Assembly: GCF_030142045.1 (NCBI RefSeq)
Contig: NZ_CP126242.1
Location: forward strand, 2,604,001 to 2,668,000
DNA length: 64,000 bases
Origin: Arthrobacter sp. zg-Y919
GTDB taxonomy: Bacteria; Actinomycetota; Actinomycetes; Actinomycetales; Micrococcaceae
Reading direction: 5' to 3'
Below are positions 39,003-50,709 of this stretch, in pieces (the stretch's first letter is position 1; each line of letters begins with the position of its first letter). A model generated the notes under the pieces. The model saw only the letters and a program-made list of their open reading frames with translations. It did no database searches and was not told the DNA's origin. A program made the translations under genes and the position numbers.

Positions 39003-39737
39003 CTATCCCGGTGTGCGGCGGAGGGCGGCAACGTCACCCTCCGCCAGCGTTCCGGTGCGAACGATATAGGCCTGCAGACCGAATTCCGTGGAATGGATCC
39101 CGCCGAGAAGCTTCAAGGCTTTGCTCTCTGCCGGGATCCCCGCCTGCGCCTGGTCGATCATGACGCAGCGCGGCATCCCCTCTCCCAGACGCAGGACTAC
39201 TCCGTCTCCGAGGGCCAGTTCGGCACCGATCCAGTCGTCCTCGCAGAAGGCAGGCAGCATCCCGGTGTCCAGGACGATGTTGGGGCGGAAACGGCGTTCA
39301 TCCACCGCCCCACCGGTTAATGCGGAGAGAGCGGCAAGCGAGGAGGTCGTCACCAGGTGCAGGGGCGTTTCATCGTGGTGCGGAATGGTGGTTTCGGGCC
39401 GCACCATCAGGTCCTGTCCGAAGGCTGCACTCAGGGCCCGGGAGGCAGCGGGATCATCCGCCCGGTAGCGGAGGCCCCCGGGGCTGACGAGCAGGGGTAC
39501 ACCGGAAGCGTCCGCAATACTGGAGGACCACTGCATCAGGCCGGGGACGGGGCGGAAGCGCTGGGTCCGCTTGCCGCTGGCAATGCCGCCGTCGCCGGTA
39601 TAGACAGCCCAACGGCGGTCGTGCAGCAGCCCCCTGTCGGTCACGGTCGCGGTGCGCAGTGCCTGTCCCGCTGTTGACTTGACGGGGTACCGGTACAGCG
39701 CCCGGACCGTGCCTACCGGCGTTTCCTCATATGGCAT
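39003..39737 (-). CDS. MOSC domain protein
   Basis: In this 244-residue protein, VRALYRYPVKSTAGQALRTATVTDRGLLHDRRWAVYTGDGG is the MOSC N-terminal beta-barrel domain, and a C-terminal MOSC domain includes FRPNIVLDTG, WIGAELALGDGVVLRLGEGMPRCVMIDQAQ with the conserved cysteine. Relatives bind molybdenum cofactor sulfur (MOCO sulfurase C-terminal, mARC, YiiM), detoxifying N-hydroxylated compounds. The exact substrate is unknown. CACAAT lies 6 nt before the ATG and no ribosome site is seen. Confidence 0.85.
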   Translation of the reverse strand: MPYEETPVGTVRALYRYPVKSTAGQALRTATVTDRGLLHDRRWAVYTGDGGIASGKRTQRFRPVPGLMQWSSSIADASGVPLLVSPGGLRYRADDPAASRALSAAFGQDLMVRPETTIPHHDETPLHLVTTSSLAALSALTGGAVDERRFRPNIVLDTGMLPAFCEDDWIGAELALGDGVVLRLGEGMPRCVMIDQAQAGIPAESKALKLLGGIHSTEFGLQAYIVRTGTLAEGDVAALRRTPG

Positions 39738-39800
39738 CCCGGCATTGTGTCACACGGGCAGGGTCTTTCAGCTGAACCGCGGTCCCGCACGGGCGGGTGC

Positions 39801-40316
39801 CTAGAGGGACTGGATGTACCCGTCGTCGGCGTAGTTCCGCTCCGCCGACTTTCCGGCGGGCAAAGCGCGCAGCCGGCTCCGGCGCTCCATCAGCGAGACC
39901 AGGCCGAGCTGCTGGACCGCCGCGGCGGCGGATGCTGGCGGGCGCTGGCCCCGGCTGAGGGTCACGACGTCGCCGGCAAGCCCGGCCGCGAAGACGCGGC
40001 TGCGGTCCGGGGACCGGCGCTGGGCCTCATCCAGTTCGGTGGAGAGTTCCACGATCCGCTGCCGCAGGCCCGTGACCTGGTTCTGCAGCTCCATGATCCG
40101 TTTGATTCCCTCAAGGGAAACGCCCTCCTGGGAGAGTTTCTGGACCTCGCGCAGCAGTTCAATGTCGCGCTGGGAGTAGCGGCGTGCGCGGCCCGGGGCC
40201 CGGCTGGGCCGGACAATCCCGAGCCGGTCGTATTGCCGGAGGGTCTGGGGATGCATCTCCGCGAGTTCAGCGGCAACGGAGATCACGAAGATAGGCGCAT
40301 TGACGTCTATGCCCAT
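39801..40316 (-). CDS. hspR: HspR, MerR-family heat-shock repressor
   Basis: HspR represses the dnaK operon and clpB by binding HAIR sites, with DnaK as co-repressor in related organisms. The 171-residue protein has the MerR helix-turn-helix FVISVAAELAEMHPQTLRQYDRLGIVRPSRAPGRARRYSQRDIE, then a coiled coil (about 65-100) and a disordered tail. The ATG at 40316 has a perfect AAGGAGG 5 nt upstream; the longer reading from 40385 is not needed. It is the last gene of dnaK-grpE-dnaJ-hspR, giving feedback control, and three HAIR sites lie in this window. Confidence 0.95.
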   Translation of the reverse strand: MGIDVNAPIFVISVAAELAEMHPQTLRQYDRLGIVRPSRAPGRARRYSQRDIELLREVQKLSQEGVSLEGIKRIMELQNQVTGLRQRIVELSTELDEAQRRSPDRSRVFAAGLAGDVVTLSRGQRPPASAAAAVQQLGLVSLMERRSRLRALPAGKSAERNYADDGYIQSL

Positions 40317-40384
40317 TGTTCCTCCTTCACTGCTGTTGAAATGGTAGCGCGGGACGTTCATCCTCCGGCGGGCGGACCCGCCCA

Positions 40385-41386
40385 CTAGAGCCGTGCTTTT
40401 GCTGCCAATCCGACCCGGGGGTCCTCACCCTTGGTGGCGTCGGCAAAAGCCTCCACGGCCGCCCGGGCATCCTTGTTCAGGTGTGTCGGTACGGCGACGT
40501 CGATGGTCACCAGCAGGTCGCCGTTGCCCTTGGACGTGTGGACGCCGCGTCCCTTGACCCGCAGGGTGCGTCCCGACGGCGTTCCGGCGGGTACCTTGAG
40601 CCGGACGGTGTCCGACGTCAGCGTGGGAACCTCGATCGTGGCCCCCAGGGCGGCCTCGGGGAACGAGACCGGCACGTGGATCCGGATGTTGTTGCCCTCG
40701 CGGACGAAGAAGTCGTGCGGGGTGACGTGGACGGTGACCATCAGGTCTCCGGCGCCGGCGGGGCCGGGCTGGCCCTTGCCGCGGACCCGGATCTTCTGGC
40801 CGTCCTTGACCCCGGCGGGAACGCGGACCTCGACGACGTCGCCGTTGGGTTCGCGCAGCCCAATCACGGTTCCGTTGATGGAACCGGCAAAGGAAATGGT
40901 GGTGCTGGCGGTACGGTCCGCGCCCTTGGTGGGCGGCGGTGCGCCGAAGCCGCCCCCTCCGAATCCGCTGCCGCCGCCGAAGAGATCGGCGAATTCGGGT
41001 GGGATGTTGCTGCCGCCGGCGTTGAAGGTGGTCCGCCGGCTGCCGCCGCGTGCGGTCTGGCCGAACAGGTCACCGAAGATATCCTCGAAGCCCGCCCCGC
41101 CGGCTCCGCCGCCACCACCGGGAGCACCGCCGGCAGTGAACCGGGCGCCGCCTCCCATGGCGCGGATGGCGTCGTACTGCTGGCGTTCCTCGGCGTCGGA
41201 GAGCACCGAATACGCCTCGGAGAGGTCCTTGAACATCCGTTCCGAGTCGGCATCGCCCTGGTTCTGGTCGGGATGGTACTTCCGTGCCAGTTTCCGGTAC
41301 GCCTTCTTGATGTCGGCGTCGGACGCATCCTTGGGAACACCCAGAATCTTGTAAAAGTCCTTATCGACCCAATCCTGACTAGCCAA
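40385..41386 (-). CDS. dnaJ: DnaJ-type co-chaperone lacking the zinc finger
   Basis: This Hsp40 of 333 residues stimulates DnaK. The J-domain [33 protein letters not shown] contains HPD. A Gly/Phe-rich segment (about 75-160) leads directly to the two substrate-binding beta domains (from about 165), with no CxxCxGxG zinc-finger repeats, so it is of the type II/CbpA class. In actinobacteria this operon-encoded DnaJ often coexists with a second, zinc-containing one. I favour the TTG at 41386 because GGAAGGGA sits just upstream and the protein then begins (M)[10 protein letters not shown]; the ATG at 41404 lacks a ribosome site. Confidence 0.93.
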   Translation of the reverse strand: MASQDWVDKDFYKILGVPKDASDADIKKAYRKLARKYHPDQNQGDADSERMFKDLSEAYSVLSDAEERQQYDAIRAMGGGARFTAGGAPGGGGGAGGAGFEDIFGDLFGQTARGGSRRTTFNAGGSNIPPEFADLFGGGSGFGGGGFGAPPPTKGADRTASTTISFAGSINGTVIGLREPNGDVVEVRVPAGVKDGQKIRVRGKGQPGPAGAGDLMVTVHVTPHDFFVREGNNIRIHVPVSFPEAALGATIEVPTLTSDTVRLKVPAGTPSGRTLRVKGRGVHTSKGNGDLLVTIDVAVPTHLNKDARAAVEAFADATKGEDPRVGLAAKARL

Positions 41387-41523
41387 TTGGTGTCCCTTCC
41401 TCATGTGCGGATCCCGCTGCTTGGCCGAAAAACCCGGCCGCCGGGCCTGCTGCCCCTGCTGCGGGACCTGCCGATGGAAAAAGTGTCCGGGGCCGCTGTA
41501 CTGCGGCCCCGGACACGGTACTA

Positions 41524-42162
41524 CTACTGTTCCGGAACCGAAACAATCACCTGCGCGGCACGCAGTACCCGGGCACCGGACTTGTAGCCGGCCCTCAGGA
41601 TCTGCGTGACGGTATCGAACGTGACATCCGCGCTCTGCTGCTGGATGAGCGCCTCGTGGATGTTCGGATCGAACTCCACTCCGGTTTCATCGATGCGGCT
41701 GAGTCCGTACGTCTTCAGCGAGTTCTCCAGCTTGGCAGCGATCGCCGCGAAGGGTCCCTCGGCCAGGTCACCGTGCTGGCGCGCGGCGTCGATGTCGTCC
41801 AGGACAGGCATCAGGGAGTTCAGTACACCAATAACGGCCATGTCCCGGGCGACGTCGCGGTCACGCTCCACCCGCTTGCGGTAGTTCACGTACTCGGCCT
41901 GCAGGCGCAGCAGGTCGTTACGCAGTTCAGCTGCCTCGGGCGAACCGGTGGCGGCCGGCTGCGCCGGCACGTCGGCATTGTTCAGGATCTGCTCCGCCTG
42001 GGAGAGTGCATCTCCGTCGGCTCCCGCGGCCGGGGTGGAAGCCGAAGCTTCCTCCCCCGCCGCGGCGCCGTTGGCGGAATCCGCTGCCTCGCCCGGGTCG
42101 GGTGTGCCGTTTACCGGCTCTTCACCTTCGGGAGGGTTACCGTGCTCGTTTTCCGCCGGCAT
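41524..42162 (-). CDS. grpE: GrpE nucleotide exchange factor
   Basis: GrpE releases ADP from DnaK. The 212-residue protein has a disordered acidic/Ala-rich N-terminus (about 1-60), a long helical stretch from [52 protein letters not shown], and the C-terminal beta domain ending [14 protein letters not shown]. It starts 2 nt after the dnaK stop on the minus strand and is separated from dnaJ by about 140 bp, which might hold a processing or terminator-like element (GTCCGGGGCCGCAG/CTGCGGCCCCGGAC pairing around 41487-41516). Confidence 0.95.
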   Translation of the reverse strand: MPAENEHGNPPEGEEPVNGTPDPGEAADSANGAAAGEEASASTPAAGADGDALSQAEQILNNADVPAQPAATGSPEAAELRNDLLRLQAEYVNYRKRVERDRDVARDMAVIGVLNSLMPVLDDIDAARQHGDLAEGPFAAIAAKLENSLKTYGLSRIDETGVEFDPNIHEALIQQQSADVTFDTVTQILRAGYKSGARVLRAAQVIVSVPEQ

Positions 42163-42164
42163 GA

Positions 42165-45092
<2,928 letters not shown>

Positions 45093-45102
45093 CCTTTCTG
45101 GC

Positions 45103-45108
45103 TAGGCT
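45103..45108 (+). promoter_or_regulatory. -10 box before the possible leader peptide
   Basis: TAGGCT ends 6 nt before the ATG at 45115, the start of a 16-codon frame that overlaps the P-loop kinase start. Confidence 0.5.
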
Positions 45109-45114
45109 TAGGGA

Positions 45115-45165
45115 ATGTTCCGATTCCTGACCGCGTGCCCCGGCGGCACCCGCGATGCCCGCTAG
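45115..45165 (+). CDS. Possible 16-residue leader peptide overlapping the next start codon
   Basis: A reading frame MFRFLTACPGGTRDAR starts at an ATG that is preceded by TAGGCT with a 6-nt gap, the same arrangement as the other leaderless starts in this window. Its stop TAG (45163-45165) lies 9 nt inside the P-loop kinase frame, which begins at 45155 in another frame and has no ribosome site. Ribosomes finishing the leader could re-initiate on the kinase. It may instead be chance. Confidence 0.4.
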   Translation: MFRFLTACPGGTRDAR

Positions 45166-45724
45166 ACCCGGCGCTCCCCTGCTCATTGCCGTGGACGGCT
45201 TCTCCGGTGCCGGCAAAACCACCCTGGCCACGGAAATCGCCGCCGCCATGACGCGCCGCGGCTCGGTGCAGCTGTTCCATCTGGAGGACATTTATCCCGG
45301 CTGGGACGGCCTCGAATCGGGAATGACGTATTACCGCGAGCAGATCCTGCGCCCGCTCGCCGGGAACCGGGCCGCACGCTGGCAGGCCTGGGACTGGGAG
45401 GCCGGACGCTACGGGCACTGGCGCACCACCGAGCCGGCCGACGTCGTGGTCTTCGAAGGGGTGGGCGCGGCGCACCGAGAGGCGCGCGCCCTGCTGGACA
45501 CCGCGGTCTGGGTGGAGGGGGAGGAAACGGTCCGGCGCCGCTGTGCGCTGGCGCGTGACGGCGGAACCTACGCGCCGCACTGGGAACGCTGGGCGGCACA
45601 GGAACGCCGCTGGGCGGCCGACGACGACGCCGCCTCCGCCGCGGACCTCACCGTGTCCCTCGTGGGGCCGCAGGGAAACACCGCAACCGCACTGGCCGCG
45701 GTCCTCGCCTGCCTCCCTCGCTAG
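45155..45724 (+). CDS. P-loop kinase, uridine-kinase-like
   Basis: This 189-residue nucleoside/nucleotide kinase-type protein has Walker A AVDGFSGAGKTTLA near the N-terminus, and FHLEDIYPGWDGL and VVFEGVGAAH give acceptor and Walker B-like regions, similar to uridine kinase/phosphoribulokinase-fold small kinases. The usual substrate is unknown; closeness to uridine kinase is by motif only. The only possible start in this frame is the ATG at 45155, because a stop precedes it at 45128, and no ribosome site is visible. It overlaps a short upstream reading frame. Confidence 0.8.
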   Translation: MPARPGAPLLIAVDGFSGAGKTTLATEIAAAMTRRGSVQLFHLEDIYPGWDGLESGMTYYREQILRPLAGNRAARWQAWDWEAGRYGHWRTTEPADVVVFEGVGAAHREARALLDTAVWVEGEETVRRRCALARDGGTYAPHWERWAAQERRWAADDDAASAADLTVSLVGPQGNTATALAAVLACLPR

Positions 45725-45785
45725 ACCCTGCCCGGAAAACCGGCCGGGCTGGCTGGGCTGGCTGGGGACGCGCGGAGTCAAAAAC

Positions 45786-47261
45786 CTACTGCAGGGTGGC
45801 CGTCAACCTGGCGACGTTGTCGATGTACCGCTGCCACACCGGCCGGCCCACCCAGTTCTCCAGGATCAGTTCCTTGGACAGCGCCCGGTAGGTGTCCTCG
45901 ATGCGGCGCATCTGTTCCACAATGGTGCCGTCAAACATCATCACTGACACTTCGAGGTTCAGCGAGAAGGACCGCATGTCCATGTTGCTGGACCCCAGCA
46001 CGGCCACCTCGTTGTCGATGGTGAAGTGCTTCGCGTGCAGCACCAGCGGCTTGGGGTACTGGTAAATCCGGACGCCCGCCCGCAGCAGCGCCTCGTAATA
46101 GGAACGCTGCGCGTGGTCCACCAGGAACTGGTCGCCCTTCTCGGACACAAACAGCTCCACGGCCACACCGCGCTGCGCTGCCGTGGTCACCGCGTACAGC
46201 AAGGTGTCATCCGGGACGAAGTACGGGCTGGTGATGGAGATGCGGTCGCTGGCCGAATAGATCAGGGACGCGAAGAGGCGCAGGTTGTTTTCCGTGCTGA
46301 AGCCGGGACCGCTGGGAACCACCTGGCAGGTGACGTCCCCCGGATCGAAGGACCAGTCGTACAGGTCCAGTTCCTGCTCCAGGTTTTCGTCCGTTTCCGC
46401 GTTCCAGTCGGTGGCGAAAACGACGTTGAGTTCATCCACCACGGCACCTTCCACGCGGGCCATCAGCTCGACCCAATTGCGCCCGGACCGGCGGTTGCGG
46501 CGCTTGTTGTAGGCCGGTTCCACCAGGTTCTGTGAACCGGTGAAGGCCACCGCACCGTCCACCACGAGGATTTTGCGGTGGTTGCGCAGGTCCGGCCGGC
46601 GCCAGCGCCCTTGGAACGGCTCGACCGGGAGCATCCGCCGCCACTGGATATCACTGCTGCGCAGTTCACGCAGCAGCTTCCGGTAGCCGGGAATGCGCAG
46701 GGTGCCGATGTGGTCGAACAGGAGGCGGACGGTGACGCCCCGGCCGGCAGCGTCCTTCAGCGCACGGAAGAACCCGCGGGTGACGTCGTCGTACCCCATG
46801 ATGTAGAACTCCACGTGGACGTACCGCGTGGCTTTTTCCACTTCGCGGGTCATTTCCGTGATGGACTCGTGGTAGTCGCGCTGCAGCTCCACCTTGTTGC
46901 CGTCCAGGGTGGGGAAGGACCCCAGCCGGCGGTTCAGTTCGGCCGCATTCAGCACCCACTCGGGGCCACTGTAGTTGGTGCCCTCGGTTTCCAGTTCCTT
47001 GGTGTTCTCCCGGACCAGCCGGTTGATTTCCGCCTGCCGCTTCACGCGCTGCTCGGAGAGGCGGTGGTTGCCAAAGAGGGAAAAGAGGATGATGCCGGGA
47101 ATCGGGAGGAAGAAGATGCACAGCAGCCAGGCCATCGCGGTGGTGGGGCGGCGGTTGCCGGGAACAACGCCCAGGGCAATAATCCGGATCGCGTAATCCA
47201 CCGCCGTCAGAACGACGGCCGTCCATCCGGACAGCTCAACACCGGTCAGAGACCACCACAC
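45786..47261 (-). CDS. cls: Cardiolipin synthase
   Basis: This phospholipase D-type enzyme joins two phosphatidylglycerols. Two N-terminal TM helices (about residues 8-30 and 40-62) precede the two HKD motifs NHRKILVVDGAVAFTGSQN and HAKHFTIDNEVAVLGSSNMD (HxK(x)4D each). The protein is 491 residues from the GTG at 47261, which has AGGAG 5 nt upstream; the TTG at 47279 is less likely. It is monocistronic, followed by an aspecific GC-rich end. Confidence 0.93.
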   Translation of the reverse strand: MWWSLTGVELSGWTAVVLTAVDYAIRIIALGVVPGNRRPTTAMAWLLCIFFLPIPGIILFSLFGNHRLSEQRVKRQAEINRLVRENTKELETEGTNYSGPEWVLNAAELNRRLGSFPTLDGNKVELQRDYHESITEMTREVEKATRYVHVEFYIMGYDDVTRGFFRALKDAAGRGVTVRLLFDHIGTLRIPGYRKLLRELRSSDIQWRRMLPVEPFQGRWRRPDLRNHRKILVVDGAVAFTGSQNLVEPAYNKRRNRRSGRNWVELMARVEGAVVDELNVVFATDWNAETDENLEQELDLYDWSFDPGDVTCQVVPSGPGFSTENNLRLFASLIYSASDRISITSPYFVPDDTLLYAVTTAAQRGVAVELFVSEKGDQFLVDHAQRSYYEALLRAGVRIYQYPKPLVLHAKHFTIDNEVAVLGSSNMDMRSFSLNLEVSVMMFDGTIVEQMRRIEDTYRALSKELILENWVGRPVWQRYIDNVARLTATLQ

Positions 47262-47333
47262 ACTCTTGCTCCTCCCCAAAGCCGCCTTGGAGACAGCTTA
47301 TCCGCCCGGAGGCTGCTCCCGGGCCTCCGGGAT

Positions 47334-47339
47334 TACGCT
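47334..47339 (+). promoter_or_regulatory. Leaderless -10 box of the class IV PLP enzyme gene
   Basis: TACGCT ends 6 nt before the ATG at 47346. No ribosome-binding sequence is present. Confidence 0.55.
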
Positions 47340-47345
47340 GGTGCC

Positions 47346-48227
47346 ATGACTGTTCTGGTTTTCCTGGATTCCGCCTTCCCCGACGGCCGGCCGGCCGACG
47401 CCGGTGAGCCGCAGCTGATGATTAATGACCTGGGCGTGACGCGCGGAGACGGGATCTTTGAATCCCTGCTGGCCGTGGATGGGGTCCCCCGCAAGCCTGA
47501 TGCCCACTTGGACCGGATGGCCTCCTCCGCGCAGTTGCTGGAGCTGGAGATTCCTTCCCGGAAGGCGTGGGAACGGGCCATCGCCACGGCCCTTCAGCTG
47601 CATGCTGAGGCGGAGGGCACCGGTGACACCGGCCGGGCAGCCGTGAAGCTCGTGGTGACCCGAGGCGTCGAGGGTGCGGATACGCCCACCGCGTGGGTGC
47701 AGGTGACGGCGGCCGCCGATGCCTCCCGGCAGCGTGCTGAGGGCATCAAGGTCCTGCTCCTGGACCGTGGTTACGACAGCCTGGCCGCCGCCCGCGCGCC
47801 GTGGCTGCTGCTTGGCGCCAAGACGCTCTCCTATGCCGTGAACATGGCTGCCCTGCGCTACGTAAAGCAGAACGGCGCCGACGACGCGATTTTCACCTCC
47901 TCCGACGGCAAGGTCCTCGAAGGGCCCACCTCCACCGTGGTGCTCGCCCGCGAGCGCAACGGTGTGCGCACCCTCCTCACCCCGGAGCGGAAGAGCGGCA
48001 TCCTGGCCGGAACCACGCAGGACGCCCTTTTCAAGGCAGCCGAGGCAGCCGGCTGGGAACTGGGTTACGGACCGCTGGTGCCGGAGGATTTGTTCGCGGC
48101 CGACGGCGTCTGGCTGGCCTCCAGCATCCGCCTGCTGGTGCCGGTCCGGTCCATCGACGGGCGGGAACTGCCGTTTTCCGCAGCTTTGAACAGCGAACTC
48201 ACCCGACTGGCGGACGAAGCGCTCTGA
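47346..48227 (+). CDS. Class IV PLP enzyme (aminodeoxychorismate lyase-like)
   Basis: This 293-residue fold-type IV PLP protein has MINDLGVTRGDGIFESLLAVDG at the N-terminus, the PLP lysine in LLLGAKTLSYAVN and DAIFTSSDGKVLEGPTSTVVL in the domain 2 loop. The family includes 4-amino-4-deoxychorismate lyase (PabC), D-amino acid and branched-chain transaminases. Actinobacterial proteins of this length beside no pabAB are usually annotated aminodeoxychorismate lyase, so I give it without a symbol. TACGCT lies 6 nt before the ATG with no ribosome site, indicating leaderless translation. Confidence 0.85.
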   Translation: MTVLVFLDSAFPDGRPADAGEPQLMINDLGVTRGDGIFESLLAVDGVPRKPDAHLDRMASSAQLLELEIPSRKAWERAIATALQLHAEAEGTGDTGRAAVKLVVTRGVEGADTPTAWVQVTAAADASRQRAEGIKVLLLDRGYDSLAAARAPWLLLGAKTLSYAVNMAALRYVKQNGADDAIFTSSDGKVLEGPTSTVVLARERNGVRTLLTPERKSGILAGTTQDALFKAAEAAGWELGYGPLVPEDLFAADGVWLASSIRLLVPVRSIDGRELPFSAALNSELTRLADEAL

Positions 48228-48257
48228 CCCGGGAGTGGCCAGCCCCCAGGGCCGGCC

Positions 48258-49061
48258 TCAGGTCAGGATGAAGTTGAAGGTTCCGGCGGTCACCGCCGCG
48301 GCCACGGCTGCCGCGGACACGGCCAGCCCTGCCCCGAAAATGACGGCATCGATCCGGCTGTAGGTGGACGTCCTGGCCCAGGAACGTTCCGCAGCCCCGA
48401 AGCCACGCGCTTCCATGGCCGTGGCGAGGCGCGTGGCACGGCGGATGGCCTGCACCAGCAAGGCCAGGGACTGCCCCGCGAAGCCGCGGAGCCGCGCGGC
48501 TCCCCCGGCGTCGGGACCGGCCCCGCGGGCGTGCCGGGCCAGGCCGATGGTGCGCCATTCCTCCACGAGCAGGCCCACCAGCCGCATGGCCGCCAAGGCG
48601 CCCAGCACAAAGCGGTGCGGCAGCCGGAGCTTCTGGGCCAGGGCATCGGCCAGGTCCGTGGGATCCGTGGTGGCCAGCAGATAGATTCCCGGCAGCGCAA
48701 TCGCCAGGCCGCGCAGGCCGATGGCAATACCCGCGGCTATGGAACCGGAGGTGAACACCAGCGGACCGGCGTCGAACAGCACCGTTCCGGTCTTCTCCGC
48801 CAGCAGCGCCGTCCCCCACGCCCCGATCAGGGCCGCAACAAGCAGCGGCCAGATCCGCCGTACCAGCGTCCCCGGCCGGATATGCAGCAGCGGCAGCAGG
48901 GCCAGCTCGGCGGTGAGGACGACGGCGGCGCTCACCCAGTCCACCGTGATCAGTACGGCCAGGGTCAGGAACACTGCCGCCGCGAGCTTCGACAGCGGAT
49001 TGGCCCGGGCAAGGAACGTCCGGGCGGACGGCGCCGGTGCCCCGGCAACTGCGGCGCTCAC
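48258..49061 (-). CDS. ykoC: ECF transporter transmembrane T-component (YkoC-like)
   Basis: EcfT-type integral membrane subunit of 267 residues; it couples the ATPases to the substrate-binding S-component. Five to six TM helices are visible, and near the C-terminus ATRLATAMEARGFGA is the coupling-helix motif that docks on the ATPases. Its start overlaps the upstream ATPase gene by 4 bp. As the third gene after ykoE and the double ATPase under a TPP riboswitch, it is assigned to hydroxymethylpyrimidine uptake. Confidence 0.9.
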   Translation of the reverse strand: MSAAVAGAPAPSARTFLARANPLSKLAAAVFLTLAVLITVDWVSAAVVLTAELALLPLLHIRPGTLVRRIWPLLVAALIGAWGTALLAEKTGTVLFDAGPLVFTSGSIAAGIAIGLRGLAIALPGIYLLATTDPTDLADALAQKLRLPHRFVLGALAAMRLVGLLVEEWRTIGLARHARGAGPDAGGAARLRGFAGQSLALLVQAIRRATRLATAMEARGFGAAERSWARTSTYSRIDAVIFGAGLAVSAAAVAAAVTAGTFNFILT

Positions 49062-50707
49062 GGACTCACCCCGGCATCCGGCACCGGACCGGCCACGCCG
49101 GCGGGCGCGGGTGCGGGTGCGGGCGCGGGGGCACTACCCACTGCTGTCAGCACTCCGTCCACCACCCGCAGCTCGCGGGAGGCGAGCGCAGAGATGAACT
49201 CGGCGTCGTGCGTCACGGACACCACACAGCGTCCCTCCGCCAACTGCCCGCGCAGCAGGGCCACAAGTTCTGCCCAGGTGCGTGCGTCCTGTCCGAAGGT
49301 TGGTTCGTCCAGCAGCAGGATGGACGGCTCCGTCGCCAGCATGGTTGCTACGGAGAGCCGGCGTTTTTCCCCGCCGGACAGCGTGAACGGGCTGGCGTCC
49401 AGCAATCTGTCCAGCCGCAGCCGTTCAGCGAGGAGCTGCACCGTGGCCAGCACCTGCGCATCCGTGTCCCGGCCGAGCCGCCTGGGCCCGAAGGCGAGTT
49501 CGTCCAGCACGGTGGTGGCCAGGAACTGGTGTTCCGGCTCCTGGAAGACGGTGCCGATCCGGTCCACCAGCTGCGCGGAGGTCCAGCGGCCGGGTTCCGG
49601 CCGGGCGGTTCCGGCCAGCACCGGAGCAGCGGCCAGGGTACCGTCCCTGGGCCGGAGCAACCCGCCCAGGGTCAGGGCGAGGGTGGATTTCCCGGCGCCG
49701 TTGGGTCCGGTGATGCCGACGGCGGTTCCGGCGTTCAGGCTCACGTCCACTCCCGTCAGCACCGCAGGGCCCCGGCCCGTGCGGGCCACAGCCAATCCGC
49801 GCGCCTCCAGCAGCCGGGGGCTGGGGGCGGCAGCGGTCCAGGGTCCGCCCGGGATTTCCGGTCCGCTGCCGGGAAGCCAGACACCGGACTCCGCCAGGGT
49901 GCGCCGGTGTGAGGGATTGCCGAGTACCTGCTCCGGGGAGCCGTCCGCCAGCACCCCGCCGCCGGCGGCAAGGACCACCACGCGGTCCACGACGCCGGCC
50001 CAGACCTCCACCCGGTGCTCCACCACGATGAGCGTGGCGCCGGTACGGTCCAGCACCCGGGTGACGGCGTCGCGGATTTCCACTACCCCGTCGGGGTCCA
50101 GGTTGGCCGTGGGTTCGTCCAGGAGCAGCAGTCCGGGTTCCATGGCCATGACGGACGCGAGGGCCAGACGCTGCTTCTGCCCGCCGGAGAGCGCGGACGT
50201 GGAACGGTCCAGCGGAACGTCGAGTCCGACGTCGGCCAGTGCTGCCCGCACCCGCGGCCAGATTTCGGCGGCCGGAACCGCCAGGTTCTCCGCGCCGAAC
50301 GCTACTTCGTCCCCGACCCGGGACAGGACGGTCTGGGAATCCGGGTCCTGCAGGACCAGCCCGGCCCGGCCGCGGAGGGAGGCGGGATGGGCGCCGTCGA
50401 GCAGCAGGGTGCCGTGCTCCTCGCCGCCGGTATCGGGGCCCAGGACCCCCGCGAGGGCGTGCAGGAACGTTGATTTGCCGGCACCGGAGGCACCGAGCAG
50501 CAGCACCCGTTCACCGGGGGAAACCGTCAGGTCCAGCCCTGAGACCGCCGGGCCCGTCCGTCCGCCGTGCCGCCAGCCCCAGCCGCGGGCCGTCAAGGCC
50601 GCCGGGCGGGACCGGGTGCGGGATGCCGGGGATGTGCCAGCCGATGTGTCAGCCAGCGTGGACAGCCCGGCGGGCCGGCCGCGGCCGCCTGTGAAGCCGA
50701 ACCGCAC
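49058..50707 (-). CDS. ykoD: ECF transporter double ATP-binding protein (YkoD-like)
   Basis: This 549-residue fusion has two ABC ATPase domains. Domain 1 has Walker A LLGASGAGKST, signature LSGGQKQRL and Walker B LLLLDEPTANLD. Domain 2 has ITGPNGAGKST, LSGGEKRRL and ILLLDEPTFGQD. A linear two-domain ATPase is typical of the YkoEDC system. I took the GTG at 50707, which lies 3 nt after the ykoE stop with GGGGCAGG upstream; the frame continues back through ykoE, but that upstream part has no homology. The energy source for HMP uptake. Confidence 0.9.
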   Translation of the reverse strand: MRFGFTGGRGRPAGLSTLADTSAGTSPASRTRSRPAALTARGWGWRHGGRTGPAVSGLDLTVSPGERVLLLGASGAGKSTFLHALAGVLGPDTGGEEHGTLLLDGAHPASLRGRAGLVLQDPDSQTVLSRVGDEVAFGAENLAVPAAEIWPRVRAALADVGLDVPLDRSTSALSGGQKQRLALASVMAMEPGLLLLDEPTANLDPDGVVEIRDAVTRVLDRTGATLIVVEHRVEVWAGVVDRVVVLAAGGGVLADGSPEQVLGNPSHRRTLAESGVWLPGSGPEIPGGPWTAAAPSPRLLEARGLAVARTGRGPAVLTGVDVSLNAGTAVGITGPNGAGKSTLALTLGGLLRPRDGTLAAAPVLAGTARPEPGRWTSAQLVDRIGTVFQEPEHQFLATTVLDELAFGPRRLGRDTDAQVLATVQLLAERLRLDRLLDASPFTLSGGEKRRLSVATMLATEPSILLLDEPTFGQDARTWAELVALLRGQLAEGRCVVSVTHDAEFISALASRELRVVDGVLTAVGSAPAPAPAPAPAGVAGPVPDAGVSP

Positions 50708-50709
50708 CG

